DNA of 64,000 nt from Roseomonas sp. KE2513 (GTDB lineage Bacteria; Pseudomonadota; Alphaproteobacteria; Acetobacterales; Acetobacteraceae). Position 1 is the stretch's first letter, and every line of letters starts with the position of its first letter. The position numbers and the translations under genes are program-made. Of this stretch, positions 21,488 through 42,675 are shown in pieces. The stretch covers positions 96,814 to 160,813 of the forward strand of contig NZ_RCVR01000013.1 of NCBI RefSeq assembly GCF_016107305.1, written 5' to 3'. The notes under the pieces are model-generated. The model had not been told where the DNA came from and made no database searches. It saw only the letters and a program-made list of their open reading frames with translations.

Positions 21488-21976
21488 TCAAGCAGCCGGG
21501 GCTTCCTCGGTCGCCGCCTCGCGCACCGTGACACTGCCACCTGCGGCCCGAACCGCCTCGATCGCCGCGGCGGAGGCGCCGGCCACGGAGATGGTGACCG
21601 GGCGGCTGATCGCGCCCTTGGCCAGCAGGCGGACGCCCGCCTTCTTGCCGAGGCGAACCAGGCCAGCCTTCACCAGCGCCGCCTCGTCCACCGCCTCGCC
21701 CGCAGGGAGGGTGCCGGACTCAAGCGCCTTCTCGATCGTGCCGACGTTGATCACGGCATACTCGATACGGAAGATGTTCTTGAAGCCGCGCTTCGGCAGG
21801 CGGCGGTACAGCGGAAGCTGACCACCCTCGAAGCCGTTCAGGGAGACGCCCGTGCGGGCCTTCTGACCCTTCACGCCGCGACCGCTGGTCTTGCCCTTGC
21901 CGGAGCCGATACCCCGGCCGACGCGCTTGAACTTCGGGCGGGCACCCTCGTTGTCGCGCAGCTCGTTGAGCTTCAT
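21488..21976 (-). CDS. rplO: 50S ribosomal protein L15
   Basis: Late-assembly large-subunit protein, 162 residues. The N-terminus has the typical basic Gly-rich stretch [20 protein letters not shown]. Three bases separate it from rpmD; a 95-base gap follows before secY. Confidence 0.97.
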   Translation of the reverse strand: MKLNELRDNEGARPKFKRVGRGIGSGKGKTSGRGVKGQKARTGVSLNGFEGGQLPLYRRLPKRGFKNIFRIEYAVINVGTIEKALESGTLPAGEAVDEAALVKAGLVRLGKKAGVRLLAKGAISRPVTISVAGASAAAIEAVRAAGGSVTVREAATEEAPAA

Positions 21977-21979
21977 GGT

Positions 21980-22168
21980 TCAGCCCACCTTCACCAGGTG
22001 CGCGACCTTGCGGATCATCCCCCGCACGGCGGGGGTGTCCTCGAGCTCACGCGACCGGTTCATCTTGTTCAAGCCGAGGCCAATCAGCGTCTCGCGCTGG
22101 CCGGGCTTGCGGCCGATCGGCGACCCGGTCTGGGTCACCTTCACGGTCTGCTTCGTCGTCTCAGACAT
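21980..22168 (-). CDS. rpmD: 50S ribosomal protein L30
   Basis: A 62-residue protein containing [20 protein letters not shown] and [21 protein letters not shown] at 22168 lies inside the end of rpsE (8-base overlap); the longer frame upstream is a shadow of rpsE. Confidence 0.95.
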   Translation of the reverse strand: MSETTKQTVKVTQTGSPIGRKPGQRETLIGLGLNKMNRSRELEDTPAVRGMIRKVAHLVKVG

Positions 22169-22811
22169 TGGCGGCCTCCGCCGTCGTCTCCGTGCCGCCG
22201 CGGGGCGGGTTGGGGAGCAGGTCGGCCACCTTCTTGCCGCGACGGGCCGCGACCGCCCGCGGGGAGGTGCAGCGGGCGAGGCCGGCGAAGGTCGCCTTGA
22301 CCATGTTGTGCGGGTTCGTGGTGCCCGTGCACTTCGCGACGACGTCGCCCATGCCCAGCACCTCGAAGACGGCGCGCATCGGACCGCCGGCGATGATGCC
22401 GGTGCCGGCGGGCGCCGCCCGCAGGATGACGCGACCGGCACCGAACTCGCCGATCACGTCGTGGTGGAGCGTGCGGCCCTCGCGCATCGGCACGCGGATC
22501 AGGCCGCGCTTGGCCCGCTCCGTCGCCTTGCGGATGGCCTCCGGGACCTCGCGCGCCTTGCCGGCGCCCCAGCCCACGCGGCCCTTCTCGTCACCGACCA
22601 CGACCAGGGCGGCGAAGGAGAAGCGACGGCCGCCCTTCACCACCTTGGCGACGCGGTTGATGGTGACGAGCTTGTCCTTGAACTCGTCGTTCTCGCGATC
22701 GGCGCCACGGTTGTCGCGGTTGTCGTCGCGGCGGCCACGACCTCGGCGGCGGTCGGCGTCGCCGCCCTCGCCACCCGGACGCGGCGCGTTGGAACGCGGT
22801 GCGTATGCCAT
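22161..22811 (-). CDS. rpsE: 30S ribosomal protein S5
   Basis: Decoding-fidelity protein of the small subunit, 216 residues against about 167 in E. coli. The excess is mainly an N-terminal Arg/Asp/Gly-rich extension of about 40 residues (e.g. [19 protein letters not shown]), common in alphaproteobacteria and probably disordered. The conserved core runs from [20 protein letters not shown] through [20 protein letters not shown]. Confidence 0.97.
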   Translation of the reverse strand: MAYAPRSNAPRPGGEGGDADRRRGRGRRDDNRDNRGADRENDEFKDKLVTINRVAKVVKGGRRFSFAALVVVGDEKGRVGWGAGKAREVPEAIRKATERAKRGLIRVPMREGRTLHHDVIGEFGAGRVILRAAPAGTGIIAGGPMRAVFEVLGMGDVVAKCTGTTNPHNMVKATFAGLARCTSPRAVAARRGKKVADLLPNPPRGGTETTAEAANV

Positions 22812-22823
22812 TCTATCGGCTCC

Positions 22824-23186
22824 TCAGAACGACAGCCCGCCCTCACGGGCGCCGTCCGCCAGGGCCTTGACCCGGCCATGATAGATATAGGGACCGCGGT
22901 CGAAGACCACCTCGGTCACGCCGGCCGCGAGCGCGCGCTCGGCCACCAGCTTGCCGATGGCCGACGCCGCATCAAGGTCGGCGCCCGTCCGGCCAGCCTC
23001 GCGGACCGTCTTCTCCAGAGTGGACGCGGCGGCGAGCGTGCGGCCCGCCTTGTCGTCGATCACCTGGGCGTAGATGTGGCGGCCCGAGCGGTGGACGGAG
23101 AGGCGCACGCGCCCCGCGCCCTTCAGCTTGATCTGGTAGCGCGTGCGCGAGCGGCGACGCTGCGTCAGTGCGAGCTTGTTCGACAT
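22824..23186 (-). CDS. rplR: 50S ribosomal protein L18
   Basis: 5S rRNA-binding protein, 120 residues, ending in the conserved [20 protein letters not shown] and GGLSF. Its ATG overlaps the rplF stop by one base. Confidence 0.97.
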   Translation of the reverse strand: MSNKLALTQRRRSRTRYQIKLKGAGRVRLSVHRSGRHIYAQVIDDKAGRTLAAASTLEKTVREAGRTGADLDAASAIGKLVAERALAAGVTEVVFDRGPYIYHGRVKALADGAREGGLSF

Positions 23187-23719
23187 TACTTCTTCTTACC
23201 CTCCTTTCGGAGGATCGTCTCGTTGTCGTACTTGATGCCCTTGCCCTTGTAGGGCTCGGGACCGCGGTACGCCCGGATCTCCGCCGCGACCTGGCCGACG
23301 CGCTGCTTGTCGGCCCCCTCGACCTTAATGGCCGTCGGCCGCTCGGTCGTGATCTTGATGCCCTCCGGGATCGCGTAGCGGATCTCGTGGCTGTAGCCGA
23401 GGTTCAGAACGAGTTCCTTGCCCTGGACCGCCGCGCGATAGCCCGTGCCCGTGATCTCCATGGACTTGGTGAAGCCCGTGGAAACGCCCGTGACCATGCT
23501 GTTGATGAGAGAGCGCGTGGTGCCCCACATCGTCCGGGCCGCGCGATCATCGCCGCGGGGCGCCACGGCCACTTCGCCGTTCTCGATGGTGACGTCCACC
23601 TTCTCCGTGACGGGCAGGCGCAGCTCGCCGAGCTTCCCCTTCGCCACGACGGTGCCGGCCTCGAGCGTGACGGTCACGCCCGAAGGAACCTTCACCGGAT
23701 ACTTACCGACGCGAGACAT
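23186..23719 (-). CDS. rplF: 50S ribosomal protein L6
   Basis: Two-domain protein near the factor-binding site, 177 residues. It starts [15 protein letters not shown] and ends with the conserved [19 protein letters not shown] followed by a Lys tail. It is the normal family length. Confidence 0.97.
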   Translation of the reverse strand: MSRVGKYPVKVPSGVTVTLEAGTVVAKGKLGELRLPVTEKVDVTIENGEVAVAPRGDDRAARTMWGTTRSLINSMVTGVSTGFTKSMEITGTGYRAAVQGKELVLNLGYSHEIRYAIPEGIKITTERPTAIKVEGADKQRVGQVAAEIRAYRGPEPYKGKGIKYDNETILRKEGKKK

Positions 23720-23734
23720 GTTCCCTGCCCTCCG

Positions 23735-24133
23735 TCAGAACACGCGGCAGAGGACTTCGCCGCCGACATTGGCAGCGCGGGCCTCGAGGTCGCTCATCAC
23801 CCCGCGGGGCGTGGAGAGGATGGATATGCCGAGACCGTTGTAGATCTTCGGCAGTTCCTTGATCTTGGAGTAAACCCGACGGCCCGGCTTGGACACGCGG
23901 GTGATCTCCTTGATGGCGGGCTCGCCCTCGGCATACTTGAGCTCGATCTCGAGCACCTTGATGCCGGGACGAAGCTCCTCACCGCGGTAGCCACGGATGT
24001 AGCCCTCGCGCTTCAGCACGTCGAGGACGTCGGAGCGCAGGCGGGAGGCCGGCGAGACCACGCGCGACTGGCGCGCGCGCAGGCCGTTACGGATGCGGGT
24101 GAGCATGTCACCCAGCGGATCGGAAAGCTGCAT
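23735..24133 (-). CDS. rpsH: 30S ribosomal protein S8
   Basis: Central-domain 16S rRNA binder, 132 residues, with [17 protein letters not shown] at the N-terminus and [13 protein letters not shown] near the C-terminus. In E. coli this protein autoregulates the spc operon; whether it does here cannot be seen. Confidence 0.97.
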   Translation of the reverse strand: MQLSDPLGDMLTRIRNGLRARQSRVVSPASRLRSDVLDVLKREGYIRGYRGEELRPGIKVLEIELKYAEGEPAIKEITRVSKPGRRVYSKIKELPKIYNGLGISILSTPRGVMSDLEARAANVGGEVLCRVF

Positions 24134-24148
24134 GTGTGCCTTCCCTCC

Positions 24149-24454
24149 TTACCACGAGGCCTTGGTGAGGCCGGGAATCTGACCGCTGGACGCGAGATCC
24201 CGCAGCATGTTCCGGCTGAGCTGGAACTTCCGATAATTGCCGCGGGGACGACCGGTCAGCTCGCAGCGCAGGCGCACGCGGACTTTCGCCCCGTTGCGCG
24301 GCAGCTGCGCCAGCTTCAAGGTCGCCTCGAAGCGATCCTCCACCGGCAGCTCGCGGTTCATCACGACCTTCTTCAGGGCAGCGCGCTTGGCCGCATGAGT
24401 AGACGAGAGGTGCTTGCGCCTGTTGTTCTTCTCGACTGACGAAGTCTTTGCCAT
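24149..24454 (-). CDS. rpsN: 30S ribosomal protein S14 (zinc-independent form)
   Basis: A 101-residue long-type S14 with a single Cys and no C-x2-C pairs, i.e. the zinc-free form. The core [20 protein letters not shown] and the C-terminal [11 protein letters not shown] are intact. Confidence 0.97.
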   Translation of the reverse strand: MAKTSSVEKNNRRKHLSSTHAAKRAALKKVVMNRELPVEDRFEATLKLAQLPRNGAKVRVRLRCELTGRPRGNYRKFQLSRNMLRDLASSGQIPGLTKASW

Positions 24455-24520
24455 TCGATCAGTATCCTCCGGAACCTGTCCGGGCCCGGCGAAGTGCGCC
24501 GGCCCGGTGGTTTTCCAAGA

Positions 24521-25108
24521 CTAGTTGACGAAGGGAAGCCGGAAGCCCTTCAGCAGGGCCTTCGCTTCCTTGTCCGTCTTCGCCGTCGTGACGAAAACGA
24601 TGTCCATGCCGCGGATAGCCTCGACCTTGTCGTAGGCGATCTCGGGGAAGATGATCTGCTCCTTCAGGCCCATGGCATAGTTGCCACGGCCGTCAAAGCC
24701 CTTGCCCGAAATGCCGCGGAAGTCGCGGACGCGCGGCAGCGCGATGGTGACCAGCCGGTCCAGGAACTCGTACATCCGGGCGCGCCGCAGCGTCACCTTC
24801 GTGCCGATGGCCTGGCCCTCGCGGATCTTGAAGCCGGCGATCGCCTTCTTCGCCTTCGTCTTGACGGGCTTCTGACCGGCGATGACGGTCAGCTCCGCGA
24901 CGGCAGCGTCGAGCTTCTTCTGGTCGCCGGCGGCCTCGCCAACGCCCATGTTGATGACGATCTTCTCCAGCTTCGGAACCTCCATCGGGTTCTTGTAGCC
25001 GAATTCCTCGATCAGCGCCTGGCGGATCGAGGCGAAGTATTCCTGCTGCAGGCGGGGCTGCTCGCCCGCGACGTTCTCGCCGCGGACCTTCTCCTGCGTG
25101 TCGCTCAT
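24521..25108 (-). CDS. rplE: 50S ribosomal protein L5
   Basis: Central protuberance protein binding 5S rRNA, 195 residues. About 12 extra N-terminal residues precede the core ([19 protein letters not shown]). It contains [16 protein letters not shown] and [20 protein letters not shown]. Its start overlaps the rplX stop by 4 bases. Confidence 0.97.
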   Translation of the reverse strand: MSDTQEKVRGENVAGEQPRLQQEYFASIRQALIEEFGYKNPMEVPKLEKIVINMGVGEAAGDQKKLDAAVAELTVIAGQKPVKTKAKKAIAGFKIREGQAIGTKVTLRRARMYEFLDRLVTIALPRVRDFRGISGKGFDGRGNYAMGLKEQIIFPEIAYDKVEAIRGMDIVFVTTAKTDKEAKALLKGFRLPFVN

Positions 25109-25419
25109 GCGATCACCTCGCCGGAGGCCTTCGCCACCCGGACCTTCTTGTCACCGTCCATGCGGAAGCCAACCCGGGTCGGCTTGTCGCTCTTCGGGTC
25201 GATCAGCGCCAGGTTGGAGAGGTCGATGGACGCCTCCTTCTCCTGGATGCCGCCGGGCTGGTTCATGCCCTGCGGCTTCGTGTGGCGCTTAACGACGTTC
25301 ACGCCCTGCACCACCGCGCGGTTCTCGGCGGGAAGGACGGAGAGGACCTCCCCACGCTTGCCCTTGTCCTTGCCGGTGAGAACCTGGACGCGATCGCCCT
25401 TGCGGATCTTCGCAGCCAT
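25105..25419 (-). CDS. rplX: 50S ribosomal protein L24
   Basis: Assembly-initiator protein, 104 residues, with the KOW motif [23 protein letters not shown] at 25419 overlaps the rplN stop by one base. A GTG one codon upstream (25422) is also in frame, but the ATG gives the usual MAAKIRKGD start. Confidence 0.96.
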   Translation of the reverse strand: MAAKIRKGDRVQVLTGKDKGKRGEVLSVLPAENRAVVQGVNVVKRHTKPQGMNQPGGIQEKEASIDLSNLALIDPKSDKPTRVGFRMDGDKKVRVAKASGEVIA

Positions 25420-25787
25420 CACAGCACCTCCGGAGCCAGGGAGATGATCTTCATGTACTTCCGGGCGCGCAGCTCGCGAACAACCGGCCCGAAGATCCGG
25501 GTCCCGATCGGCTCGTTCTGCTTGTTGATCAGAACGGCCGCGTTGTTGTCGAAGCGGATGGCGGTGCCATCAACCCGACGCACGGGATAGGCGGTGCGGA
25601 CGATCACGGCCCGGTGGACCTCGCCCTTCTTCACCTTCGCGCGGGGAATGGCGTCCTTGATCGACACGACGATGATGTCGCCAACCGAGGCCGTCTTCCG
25701 CTTGGAGCCGCCGAGCACCTTGATGCACTGCACCTTACGCGCGCCGGAGTTGTCGGCGACGTCGAGGTTGGATTCAACCTGGATCAT
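25419..25787 (-). CDS. rplN: 50S ribosomal protein L14
   Basis: Subunit-interface protein, 122 residues, the exact family length. It starts [19 protein letters not shown]. It overlaps the end of rpsQ by 4 bases. Confidence 0.98.
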   Translation of the reverse strand: MIQVESNLDVADNSGARKVQCIKVLGGSKRKTASVGDIIVVSIKDAIPRAKVKKGEVHRAVIVRTAYPVRRVDGTAIRFDNNAAVLINKQNEPIGTRIFGPVVRELRARKYMKIISLAPEVL

Positions 25788-26089
25788 GCGCCCTGCTCCT
25801 CGGGCAGCACGATGTTCTCGAGCAGCTCATAGGCGGCCGGGCGGGCGACCGCCTCACCGTTGCGCTGGACAACGAGCCAGGACTTGCGCTTGGAGATCGG
25901 ACGGCACTCCTCGATGGAGACCGTGTCGCCCTCGCGGCACAGGTTGGTGTCGTCATGCGCGGCGTACTTCTTCGAGCGCCGGATGAACTTCTTGTAGAGC
26001 GGGTGCATGATGCGACGCTCGACCAGGACCGTGACGGTCTTGTCCTGCTTGTCGCTCGTTACCCGCCCGGTGAGGACGCGCTTCGGCAT
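25784..26089 (-). CDS. rpsQ: 30S ribosomal protein S17
   Basis: Primary 16S rRNA binder, 101 residues, with a short C-terminal extension (from [19 protein letters not shown]) beyond the ~84-residue E. coli protein. Core motifs are [18 protein letters not shown] and [18 protein letters not shown]. Confidence 0.96.
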   Translation of the reverse strand: MPKRVLTGRVTSDKQDKTVTVLVERRIMHPLYKKFIRRSKKYAAHDDTNLCREGDTVSIEECRPISKRKSWLVVQRNGEAVARPAAYELLENIVLPEEQGA

Positions 26090-26107
26090 GTGCCGCGGTC
26101 TCCTCTC

Positions 26108-26314
26108 TCAGGACTTCTGGGATGTGCGGGCCTGCTGGCCCAGCACGGTCTTAACACGGGCAATGTCCCGGCGCACAGCCCGGATACGCCCCACGGCCTC
26201 CAACTGGCCGGTCGCCCGCTGGAAGCGCAGGTTGAACTGCTCCTTCCGAAGGTCGAGCAGCATGGTCTTCAGCTCGTCCGCGGTCTTGGCGCGGACATCC
26301 GCGATCTTCGTCAT
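26108..26314 (-). CDS. rpmC: 50S ribosomal protein L29
   Basis: A 68-residue two-helix protein by the tunnel exit. It contains [20 protein letters not shown] and the conserved [16 protein letters not shown]. Three bases downstream of rplP. Confidence 0.96.
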   Translation of the reverse strand: MTKIADVRAKTADELKTMLLDLRKEQFNLRFQRATGQLEAVGRIRAVRRDIARVKTVLGQQARTSQKS

Positions 26315-26317
26315 CGA

Positions 26318-26740
26318 TCAGGCCTCCGCCGCGCCCAGACGGGCCACGACCTTCGTCTTGATCGGCAGCTTCGCAGCACCCAGGGCCAGCGCCTCGCGCG
26401 CGGTCTCCTGGCTGACGCCGTCGATCTCGAACATGATGCGGCCCGGCTTGATCCGGACCACCCAGAACTCGGGCGCGCCCTTGCCCGAGCCCATGCGGAC
26501 CTCGGCCGGCTTGGAGGAGACGGGCACATCCGGGAAGATCCGGATCCACACGCGCCCCTGGCGCTTCATCGCGCGGGTGATCGCGCGGCGGGCCGCCTCG
26601 ATCTGCCGGGCGGTCACCCGCTCCGGCTCAAGCGCCTTCAGGCCATAGCCGCCGAAGGAGAGCGTGAACCCGCCCTTGGCATTGCCCTTGATGCGGCCCT
26701 TATGGGCCTTTCGATACGTCGTGCGCTTCGGCGACAACAT
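26318..26740 (-). CDS. rplP: 50S ribosomal protein L16
   Basis: A-site-proximal large-subunit protein, 140 residues. It starts [19 protein letters not shown], and [20 protein letters not shown] and [12 protein letters not shown] are conserved. Confidence 0.97.
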   Translation of the reverse strand: MLSPKRTTYRKAHKGRIKGNAKGGFTLSFGGYGLKALEPERVTARQIEAARRAITRAMKRQGRVWIRIFPDVPVSSKPAEVRMGSGKGAPEFWVVRIKPGRIMFEIDGVSQETAREALALGAAKLPIKTKVVARLGAAEA

Positions 26741-26764
26741 GTTGCGTGTTCCTCAGTCCGTCGC

Positions 26765-27445
<681 letters not shown>

Positions 27446-27446
27446 C

Positions 27447-27845
27447 TTACGCGGCCTCCTCGGCCACCGGCGCCGGCTGCTGCTCGGCGACGACGATCTT
27501 CAGGTGGCTGAACCACTTCTCCACGCGGGCGGCCTTGCCGCGGCCGCGCGCCTGGAAGCGCTTCATGACAATCGAACGGCCCACCTCGACGCGCGAGACC
27601 ACCAGCTTGTCGACATCGAGGCTGTGGTTGTTCTCGGCGTTGGCGATGGCGCTCTCGAGCGTCTTCTTCACCGTGTCTGAGATGCGGCGCTTGCTGAAGG
27701 TCAGCGTGGCGACGGCATCCTGGGCGCGGCGGCCGCGGATGAGGCCGGCCGCGAGGTTCAGCTTGCGCGGCGACACCCGGATGTTCCGGGTGACGGCCTG
27801 AGCCTCGCTGTCGGCGAGGCTGCGCTCGTGCTTCGGCTTGCTCAT
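27447..27845 (-). CDS. rplV: 50S ribosomal protein L22
   Basis: Tunnel-lining protein, 132 residues. The beta-hairpin region that reaches the exit tunnel is [18 protein letters not shown]. One base from rpsS. Confidence 0.97.
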   Translation of the reverse strand: MSKPKHERSLADSEAQAVTRNIRVSPRKLNLAAGLIRGRRAQDAVATLTFSKRRISDTVKKTLESAIANAENNHSLDVDKLVVSRVEVGRSIVMKRFQARGRGKAARVEKWFSHLKIVVAEQQPAPVAEEAA

Positions 27846-27846
27846 C

Positions 27847-28125
27847 TCAGCCCCGCTTCGCCTTCTTGTCCGACGAGTGGCCGGTGAAGGTCCGCGTCGG
27901 CGAGAACTCGCCGAACTTGTGGCCCACCATGTTCTCGGACACCTGGACGGGGATGAACTTCTTGCCGTTGTAGACGCCGAAGACCAGCCCGACGAACTGC
28001 GGAAGAATGGTGCTGCGGCGGGACCAGATCTTGATGATCTCGTTCCGGCCGGAGTTCCGCGCGGTCTCCGCCTTGTTCAGCAGGTAGCCGTCGACGAACG
28101 GCCCCTTCCATACGCTGCGCGACAT
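27847..28125 (-). CDS. rpsS: 30S ribosomal protein S19
   Basis: Head protein, 92 residues, the normal length. It starts [16 protein letters not shown] and contains [20 protein letters not shown] and the C-terminal [12 protein letters not shown]. Confidence 0.98.
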   Translation of the reverse strand: MSRSVWKGPFVDGYLLNKAETARNSGRNEIIKIWSRRSTILPQFVGLVFGVYNGKKFIPVQVSENMVGHKFGEFSPTRTFTGHSSDKKAKRG

Positions 28126-28130
28126 CGCGA

Positions 28131-28967
28131 TCAGCCCTTCTTCGCAGTGCGGCGACGGACGATGAGACGGTCCGTGCGCTTGTTGGTGCGGGTCTTGTAA
28201 CCCTTGGTCGGCTTACCCCAGGGCGTGACCGGGTGACGGCCGCCCGAGGTCCGGCCCTCACCACCGCCATGCGGGTGATCGACCGGGTTCATGACGACGC
28301 CGCGGTTATGCGGACGGAAGCCCATCCACCGGCGACGACCGGCCTTGCCGAGCTGCTGGTTGGAGTTGTCCGGGTTCGACACCGCACCGATCGTCGCCAG
28401 GCACTCGGCGCGGAGGAGCCGCACTTCGCCCGACATCAGCTTTACTTGGGCATAGCCGGCGTCCTTGCCGACCAGCTGGCAGTAGGTTCCGGCGGAACGT
28501 GCGATCTTCGCGCCGGCACCCGGCTTCATCTCCAGCGCGTGCACGATCGTGCCCACGGGGATGGAGGCCAGCGGCATGGCGTTGCCAGGCTTAATGTCCA
28601 CGCGCTCACCGGCGATCACCTGGTCGCCCGCCTTTAGGCGCTGCGGCGCGATGATGTAGGCGAGCTCGCCGTCCTCATACTTCAGGAGGGCGATCCAGGC
28701 CGTGCGGTTCGGATCGTACTCCAGCCGCTCGACCGTCGCCGGCACGTTGAACTTCGTGCGGCGCTTGAAGTCGACGTAACGGTAGGACTGCTTGTGTCCG
28801 CCGCCACGGAACCGAACGGTGGTACGGCCGTGGTTGTTGCGGCCGCCGGAGTGGCTCTTGCCCTCCGTCAGCTGCTTGACCGGCTTGCCCTTCCAGAGCT
28901 CGGACTTGTTGACCAGCACCGTGCCGCGAAGGCTCGGCGTGACCGGCTTGAATTGCTTGAGCGCCAT
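28131..28967 (-). CDS. rplB: 50S ribosomal protein L2
   Basis: Peptidyl-transferase-proximal protein, 278 residues. The C-terminal segment with the essential His ([20 protein letters not shown]) is intact. The N-terminus [15 protein letters not shown] is typical. Confidence 0.98.
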   Translation of the reverse strand: MALKQFKPVTPSLRGTVLVNKSELWKGKPVKQLTEGKSHSGGRNNHGRTTVRFRGGGHKQSYRYVDFKRRTKFNVPATVERLEYDPNRTAWIALLKYEDGELAYIIAPQRLKAGDQVIAGERVDIKPGNAMPLASIPVGTIVHALEMKPGAGAKIARSAGTYCQLVGKDAGYAQVKLMSGEVRLLRAECLATIGAVSNPDNSNQQLGKAGRRRWMGFRPHNRGVVMNPVDHPHGGGEGRTSGGRHPVTPWGKPTKGYKTRTNKRTDRLIVRRRTAKKG

Positions 28968-28970
28968 GGC

Positions 28971-29297
28971 TTACGCGAGCCCCGTCGTCAGATCGATGCT
29001 CTGGCCCTCGGCCAGGCTGACGATCGCCTTCTTCCAGTCGGAGCGCTGGCCGGGACGGCCGCGGAACCGCTTGGACTTGCCCTTCACCACCACCGTGTTC
29101 ACGGCGGTGACGTTCACGCCGAACAGCGTCTCGACGGCGGCCTTGATCTCAGGCTTCGTCGCGTCGAGCGTCACCTTAAAGGTGACCTGTCCGGTCTGGT
29201 TCAGGACAGTCGCCTTCTCGGTGATCACCGGGGCGACGATCAGCTGGTACATCCGCTCGGGCGTGACGACCGGCTTCTGGGTCTGCGTGCCGCTCAC
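28971..29297 (-). CDS. rplW: 50S ribosomal protein L23
   Basis: Tunnel-exit protein and docking site for trigger factor and SRP, 108 residues, containing [22 protein letters not shown] at 29297 overlaps the rplD stop by 4 bases (GTGA). Confidence 0.95.
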   Translation of the reverse strand: MSGTQTQKPVVTPERMYQLIVAPVITEKATVLNQTGQVTFKVTLDATKPEIKAAVETLFGVNVTAVNTVVVKGKSKRFRGRPGQRSDWKKAIVSLAEGQSIDLTTGLA

Positions 29298-29914
29298 GAC
29301 AGGCGCTCCTTCAGGGCCTCGACGCCCGCCCGCGTGACCGCGAGCACGTCGTGGTGGAGGATGTCATAGACGTTGGCGCCCACCGTCGGCATCACCTGGA
29401 ACTTCGGCAGGTTGCGCGCGGCGCGCACCAGGCCCTCGTCCGGGGTCGCGTCGAACACCAGGGCGCTGGTCCAGCCGAGCGCCTTGAGCTGAGCCGCAAG
29501 CGTCTTCGTCTTCGCGCTCTCGCCCGGGGCGGCCGCGTCGAGGATGAAGAGCTTGCCCTCGGCGGCCTTCTGGCTGAGGGCGCTGATCAGGCCCAGGCGG
29601 CGGACCTTCTTCGGCAGGCTGTACTCGTGGCTGCGCACGACCGGGCCGTGGACCACACCACCGGTGCGGAACTGCGGCGCGCGGAGCGAGCCCTGACGGG
29701 CATTGCCAGTGCCCTTCTGGCGATAGGGCTTCTTCGTCGTGCCCGACACCTCGCCCATGCCCTTCACCTTGTGGGTGCCGGCACGGCGCTTGGCGAGCTG
29801 CCAGTGAACCACGCGCGCCATAATGTCGGCGCGCGGCTGGGCCCCGAAGACCTCGTTCGGGAGCTCGATCTCGCCGGCCTCGGCGTTATCGAGGGTGATG
29901 ACCTTGATCTGCAT
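29294..29914 (-). CDS. rplD: 50S ribosomal protein L4
   Basis: Tunnel protein, and autoregulator of the S10 operon in E. coli. It has 206 residues, with the extended loop [20 protein letters not shown] and [20 protein letters not shown]. Confidence 0.97.
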   Translation of the reverse strand: MQIKVITLDNAEAGEIELPNEVFGAQPRADIMARVVHWQLAKRRAGTHKVKGMGEVSGTTKKPYRQKGTGNARQGSLRAPQFRTGGVVHGPVVRSHEYSLPKKVRRLGLISALSQKAAEGKLFILDAAAPGESAKTKTLAAQLKALGWTSALVFDATPDEGLVRAARNLPKFQVMPTVGANVYDILHHDVLAVTRAGVEALKERLS

Positions 29915-29924
29915 CGCTCGATCC

Positions 29925-30611
29925 TCAGGCCGCGGCCGTCGGGTACGGCGCGTCAGCGTGACGCTTCCGCTTCACGGCGTCGCGCACCATGACCCAGCCG
30001 TTGGCGGCGCCGGGAACGGCGCCCTTGATGAAGAGGATGCCGCGCTCGACGTCCACGGCGGCCACTTCCAGGTTCTGGGTGGTCACGCGCTCGACGCCGA
30101 GATGGCCAGCCATCTTCTTGTTCTTGAAGACCTTGCCCGGATCCTGGCGGTTACCGGTCGAGCCGTGCGAACGGTGGCTGATCGACACGCCGTGTGACGC
30201 CTCGAGGCCACGGAAGTTCCAGCGCTTCATCGCGCCGGCAAAGCCCTTGCCCTTCGTCACGCCGGTGACGTCGATCTTCTGGCCCTTCACGAAGTGCGCG
30301 GGGGAGAGCTTCGCGCCCGCCTCCAGCACCGCGTCCTCGGCCGTGCGGAACTCCACCACCTTCATCGGCGCCTCGACGCCGGACTTGGCGAAGTGGGCCT
30401 TGTTCGGCTTGGAGACGTTCTTCGCCTTCGCATGCCCAGCGCCCAGCTGCACGGCGGTGTAGCCGTCCTTGTCGGCGGAGCGCACCGCCACGACGCGAAC
30501 GTCATCCACGTGCAGCAGCGTCACCGGCACGGTGGAGCCGTCGTCGTTGAAGAGCCGGGACATGCCCAGCTTCCGGGCGATCAGGCCAGTGCGGCCATCT
30601 TTCGCGGCCAT
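29925..30611 (-). CDS. rplC: 50S ribosomal protein L3
   Basis: Early-assembly protein near the peptidyl transferase centre, 228 residues. It contains [19 protein letters not shown] and the Gln-bearing loop [20 protein letters not shown]. Twenty bases downstream of rpsJ. Confidence 0.97.
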   Translation of the reverse strand: MAAKDGRTGLIARKLGMSRLFNDDGSTVPVTLLHVDDVRVVAVRSADKDGYTAVQLGAGHAKAKNVSKPNKAHFAKSGVEAPMKVVEFRTAEDAVLEAGAKLSPAHFVKGQKIDVTGVTKGKGFAGAMKRWNFRGLEASHGVSISHRSHGSTGNRQDPGKVFKNKKMAGHLGVERVTTQNLEVAAVDVERGILFIKGAVPGAANGWVMVRDAVKRKRHADAPYPTAAA

Positions 30612-30631
30612 GGTGTATGCGCCCCTCAGAC

Positions 30632-30945
30632 TCAGATCTTGATTTCGACGTCCACGCCCGAGGCGAGGTCGAGCTTCATCAGCGCGTCCACGGTCTGCGG
30701 GGTGGGGTCGACGATGTCGAGAAGGCGGCGATGAGTCCGGATCTCGAACTGCTCGCGCGACTTCTTATCGACGTGCGGAGAACGGTTGACGGTGAACCGC
30801 TCGATGTGGGTCGGGAGCGGGATCGGCCCCCGCACCCGGGCACCGGTGCGCTTCGCGGTGTTCACGATCTCCCGCGTGCTGCCATCCAGCACGCGGTGAT
30901 CGAACGCCTTGAGACGGATCCGGATATTCTGGGCGTCGGCGGCCA

Positions 30946-30946
<1 letters not shown>
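30632..30946 (-). CDS. rpsJ: 30S ribosomal protein S10
   Basis: Small-subunit head protein, also the NusE antitermination factor, 104 residues. ATG at 30946 follows the tuf stop after one base. The longer frame to 30994 is only tuf sequence read in another frame. It contains [20 protein letters not shown] and [20 protein letters not shown]. Confidence 0.97.
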
Positions 30947-32136
<1,190 letters not shown>

Positions 32137-32230
32137 ATCTAGCCTCTGCCCGGATGGGACTTCAAAGGGGTTGTCGCCGCTGGAGCAGCGCCTGGAGTGG
32201 AGCCGCCCGGGGCGGCACCTTGATTCGTTT

Positions 32231-32707
32231 TTACCAGCGGTAGTGGCTGAAGGCCTTGTTCGCCTCGGCCATCCGGTGGGTGTCTTCGCGCTTCTTCACC
32301 GCGGAGCCGCGGTTGTTCGCCGCGTCCATCAGCTCGGCGGAGAGCCGATCCTCCATCGTGTGCTCGCCACGCTTGCGGGCCGACTCGATAAGCCAGCGGA
32401 TCGCCAGCGCCTGGCGGCGCTCCGGGCGAACCTCGACGGGCACCTGGTAGGTGGCACCACCGACGCGGCGAGAGCGCACCTCGACGGCCGGCTTCACGTT
32501 GTCCATCGCCTCGTGGAAGAGACGCAGCGGATCGGCGTTCTGGCCGCCGCGGCGCTTCAGCGTGTCCATGGCGCCATAGACGATGCCCTCGGCGGTGCTC
32601 TTCTTGCCGTCATACATCAGCACGTTCATGAAACGGCTGAGCACGACGTCGCCGAACTTCGGATCCGGCAGGACCTCGCGCTTCTCGGCGCGGTGACGAC
32701 GCGACAT
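32231..32707 (-). CDS. rpsG: 30S ribosomal protein S7
   Basis: Head-assembly initiator, 158 residues (E. coli 156 or 179 by strain). It starts [20 protein letters not shown] and contains [20 protein letters not shown]. It lies 11 bases after rpsL. The next gene is tuf, 95 bases on, with no fusA between. Confidence 0.97.
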   Translation of the reverse strand: MSRRHRAEKREVLPDPKFGDVVLSRFMNVLMYDGKKSTAEGIVYGAMDTLKRRGGQNADPLRLFHEAMDNVKPAVEVRSRRVGGATYQVPVEVRPERRQALAIRWLIESARKRGEHTMEDRLSAELMDAANNRGSAVKKREDTHRMAEANKAFSHYRW

Positions 32708-32718
32708 CTCTCAGTTCC

Positions 32719-33090
32719 TCACTTCGGCCGCTTGGCGCCGTAGAGCGAGCGCCGCTGGCGGCGCTTGGCGATGCCCTGGGTGTCGAGCACGCCGCGCAGG
32801 ATGTGGTAGCGAACGCCCGGAAGGTCCTTCACGCGTCCACCGCGGATAAGGACAACCGAATGCTCCTGGAGGTTGTGCCCCTCGCCGGGGATATAGCTCA
32901 CCACCTCGTAGCCGTTCGTGAGGCGCACCTTGGCGACCTTACGAAGCGCCGAGTTCGGCTTCTTCGGCGTGGTGGTGTAAACCCGCGTGCAGACGCCGCG
33001 CTTCTGGGGGCAGTTCTGCAGCGCCGGGACCTTGTTGCGGCTCGGCTTCGGCTCGCGCCCCTGCGCGATGAGCTGATTGATCGTCGGCAT
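32719..33090 (-). CDS. rpsL: 30S ribosomal protein S12
   Basis: Decoding-centre protein, 123 residues. ATG at 33090 gives [13 protein letters not shown]. The streptomycin-resistance positions are wild type: K43 in [13 protein letters not shown], and the Lys in [11 protein letters not shown]. The open frame upstream to 33180 is not similar to S12. Confidence 0.97.
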   Translation of the reverse strand: MPTINQLIAQGREPKPSRNKVPALQNCPQKRGVCTRVYTTTPKKPNSALRKVAKVRLTNGYEVVSYIPGEGHNLQEHSVVLIRGGRVKDLPGVRYHILRGVLDTQGIAKRRQRRSLYGAKRPK

Positions 33091-33311
33091 GACGCCCCTT
33101 CGTGACCCGTCTCTGTGGCTGACCGCCCTGCATCCAAGCGAAGGCGCCCGCGTGACCGCGTCTGCGATCCTGCGGGCCACTCTTCGTCTCCGGCCTAGAC
33201 CGTCCAGAGACCACGAGGGGTTTCAAGGAGCGGCGGCACCGGGGACGCGGAAGGGTCGTCCAAACTCGTTCGATCCCCTGGCGCTGCCGGTGGGGGTCGT
33301 GGAGGGCCGGA

Positions 33312-33341
33312 GACCTACCCCCCCCCAACCCCTGAGTCAAG
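33312..33341 (-). promoter_or_regulatory. Weak candidate promoter for rpsL-rpsG-tuf
   Basis: On the - strand CTTGAC (33341-33336) is a perfect -35, but the region 17-18 bases further reads GTAGGTC, a poor -10, and the spacer is a G-run. The leader to rpsL would be about 215 bases. Position supports it; the -10 does not. Confidence 0.3.
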
Positions 33342-33435
33342 CGCTTTAGGGTTTGTGAAGCCGGCTGGGCGGGGGAGTTGCACCCCCACCCCGACCGATC
33401 CGCGGGTCGGCCATATACGGCCGGCCGTCCGCGCG

Positions 33436-33456
33436 CCGGCGGCCCAGGGCCGCCGG
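33436..33456. terminator. 10-bp inverted repeat after rpoC
   Basis: CCGGCGGCCC and GGGCCGCCGG flank a single A, starting 10 bases after the rpoC stop on the - strand. No T-run follows, so it may be a Rho-dependent pause site or a mRNA-stabilising hairpin rather than an intrinsic terminator. Confidence 0.4.
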
Positions 33457-33465
33457 ACTGGTTCG

Positions 33466-37713
<4,248 letters not shown>

Positions 37714-37812
37714 GGGGCCTTCCTTCTTCGTCCAGCCTGCCACGCGCGAACGTGGCAACATCAGCGGCCGGCCCCGCTGGGATGGGGCCGGCGCGATCCT
37801 GTCAGAGGGCGA

Positions 37813-42006
<4,194 letters not shown>

Positions 42007-42165
42007 GCCAGCCCTGCGTCCTCTTCAACCTTGCCAGGCGATCCTGAGCGCCGCCGCGCGCCCCCGATCCCCCGTTAGCCACCGGACGGCACGGGCCATC
42101 CGGCGAAAAGCAGGCGCGGGCGGAAACCTAGAGGTTCCCGCCCGGCCCTTTACACAACTTGTTCC

Positions 42166-42184
42166 CCCGGCCTGGAAGGCCGGG
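42166..42184. terminator. Hairpin between rplL and rpoB (attenuator candidate)
   Basis: CCCGGCC (42166-42172) and GGCCGGG (42178-42184) pair across a 5-base loop, 18 bases after the rplL stop on the - strand. In many bacteria a partial terminator here lets ribosomal proteins outnumber polymerase subunits. There is no T-run, so efficiency cannot be judged. Confidence 0.45.
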
Positions 42185-42201
42185 AGATTGTGGTTGGGGT
42201 C

Positions 42202-42585
42202 TTACTTGACCTCAACCTTCGCACCGTTCTCCTCGAGGACCTTGCGGATCTTCTCCGCCTCATCCTTGGAGACACCCTCCTTGACGACCTTCGGAGCGCC
42301 CTCGACGAGGTCCTTGGCCTCCTTGAGGCCGAGGCCAGTGATGGTGCGGATCTCCTTGATCACGTTGATCTTCTTGTCGCCGGCGGCGGCAAGCGTCACG
42401 GTGAACTCGGTCTGCTCCTCGGCAGGGGCAGCGGCGGCGCCACCACCGCCGGCCGGGGCGGCAGCCACGGCGACGGGAGCGGCGGCAGAAACGCCCCACT
42501 TCTCCTCGAGCATCTTGGAGAGCTCGGCAGCCTCCAGGACGGTGAGGGTCGAGAGCTCGTCAACGAGCTTGGCAAGATCGGCCAT
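42202..42585 (-). CDS. rplL: 50S ribosomal protein L7/L12
   Basis: Stalk protein that recruits translation GTPases, 127 residues. It has an N-terminal dimerisation helix ([20 protein letters not shown]), an Ala/Gly/Pro hinge around 36-55, and the C-terminal domain ending EEAGAKVEVK-like ([13 protein letters not shown]). Confidence 0.98.
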   Translation of the reverse strand: MADLAKLVDELSTLTVLEAAELSKMLEEKWGVSAAAPVAVAAAPAGGGGAAAAPAEEQTEFTVTLAAAGDKKINVIKEIRTITGLGLKEAKDLVEGAPKVVKEGVSKDEAEKIRKVLEENGAKVEVK

Positions 42586-42675
42586 GTCTTTGTGTTCCCT
42601 GATCTAGTGGCTTGGCTTGAAGTTTGCAACCCCTGGCGGAAGCGGCTCCCGCAACCCGCCGGGGGTCATGGCGTT

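Larger units (their letters stand above)
33091..33465. other. 375-base gap between rpoC and rpsL, no gene
   Basis: No coding frame is convincing. It contains an almost loop-less inverted repeat just after rpoC (33436-33456), a run of nine C (33318-33326) on the + strand, and a weak promoter-like CTTGAC on the - strand at 33341-33336. It is the leader/promoter region of the str operon. Confidence 0.6.
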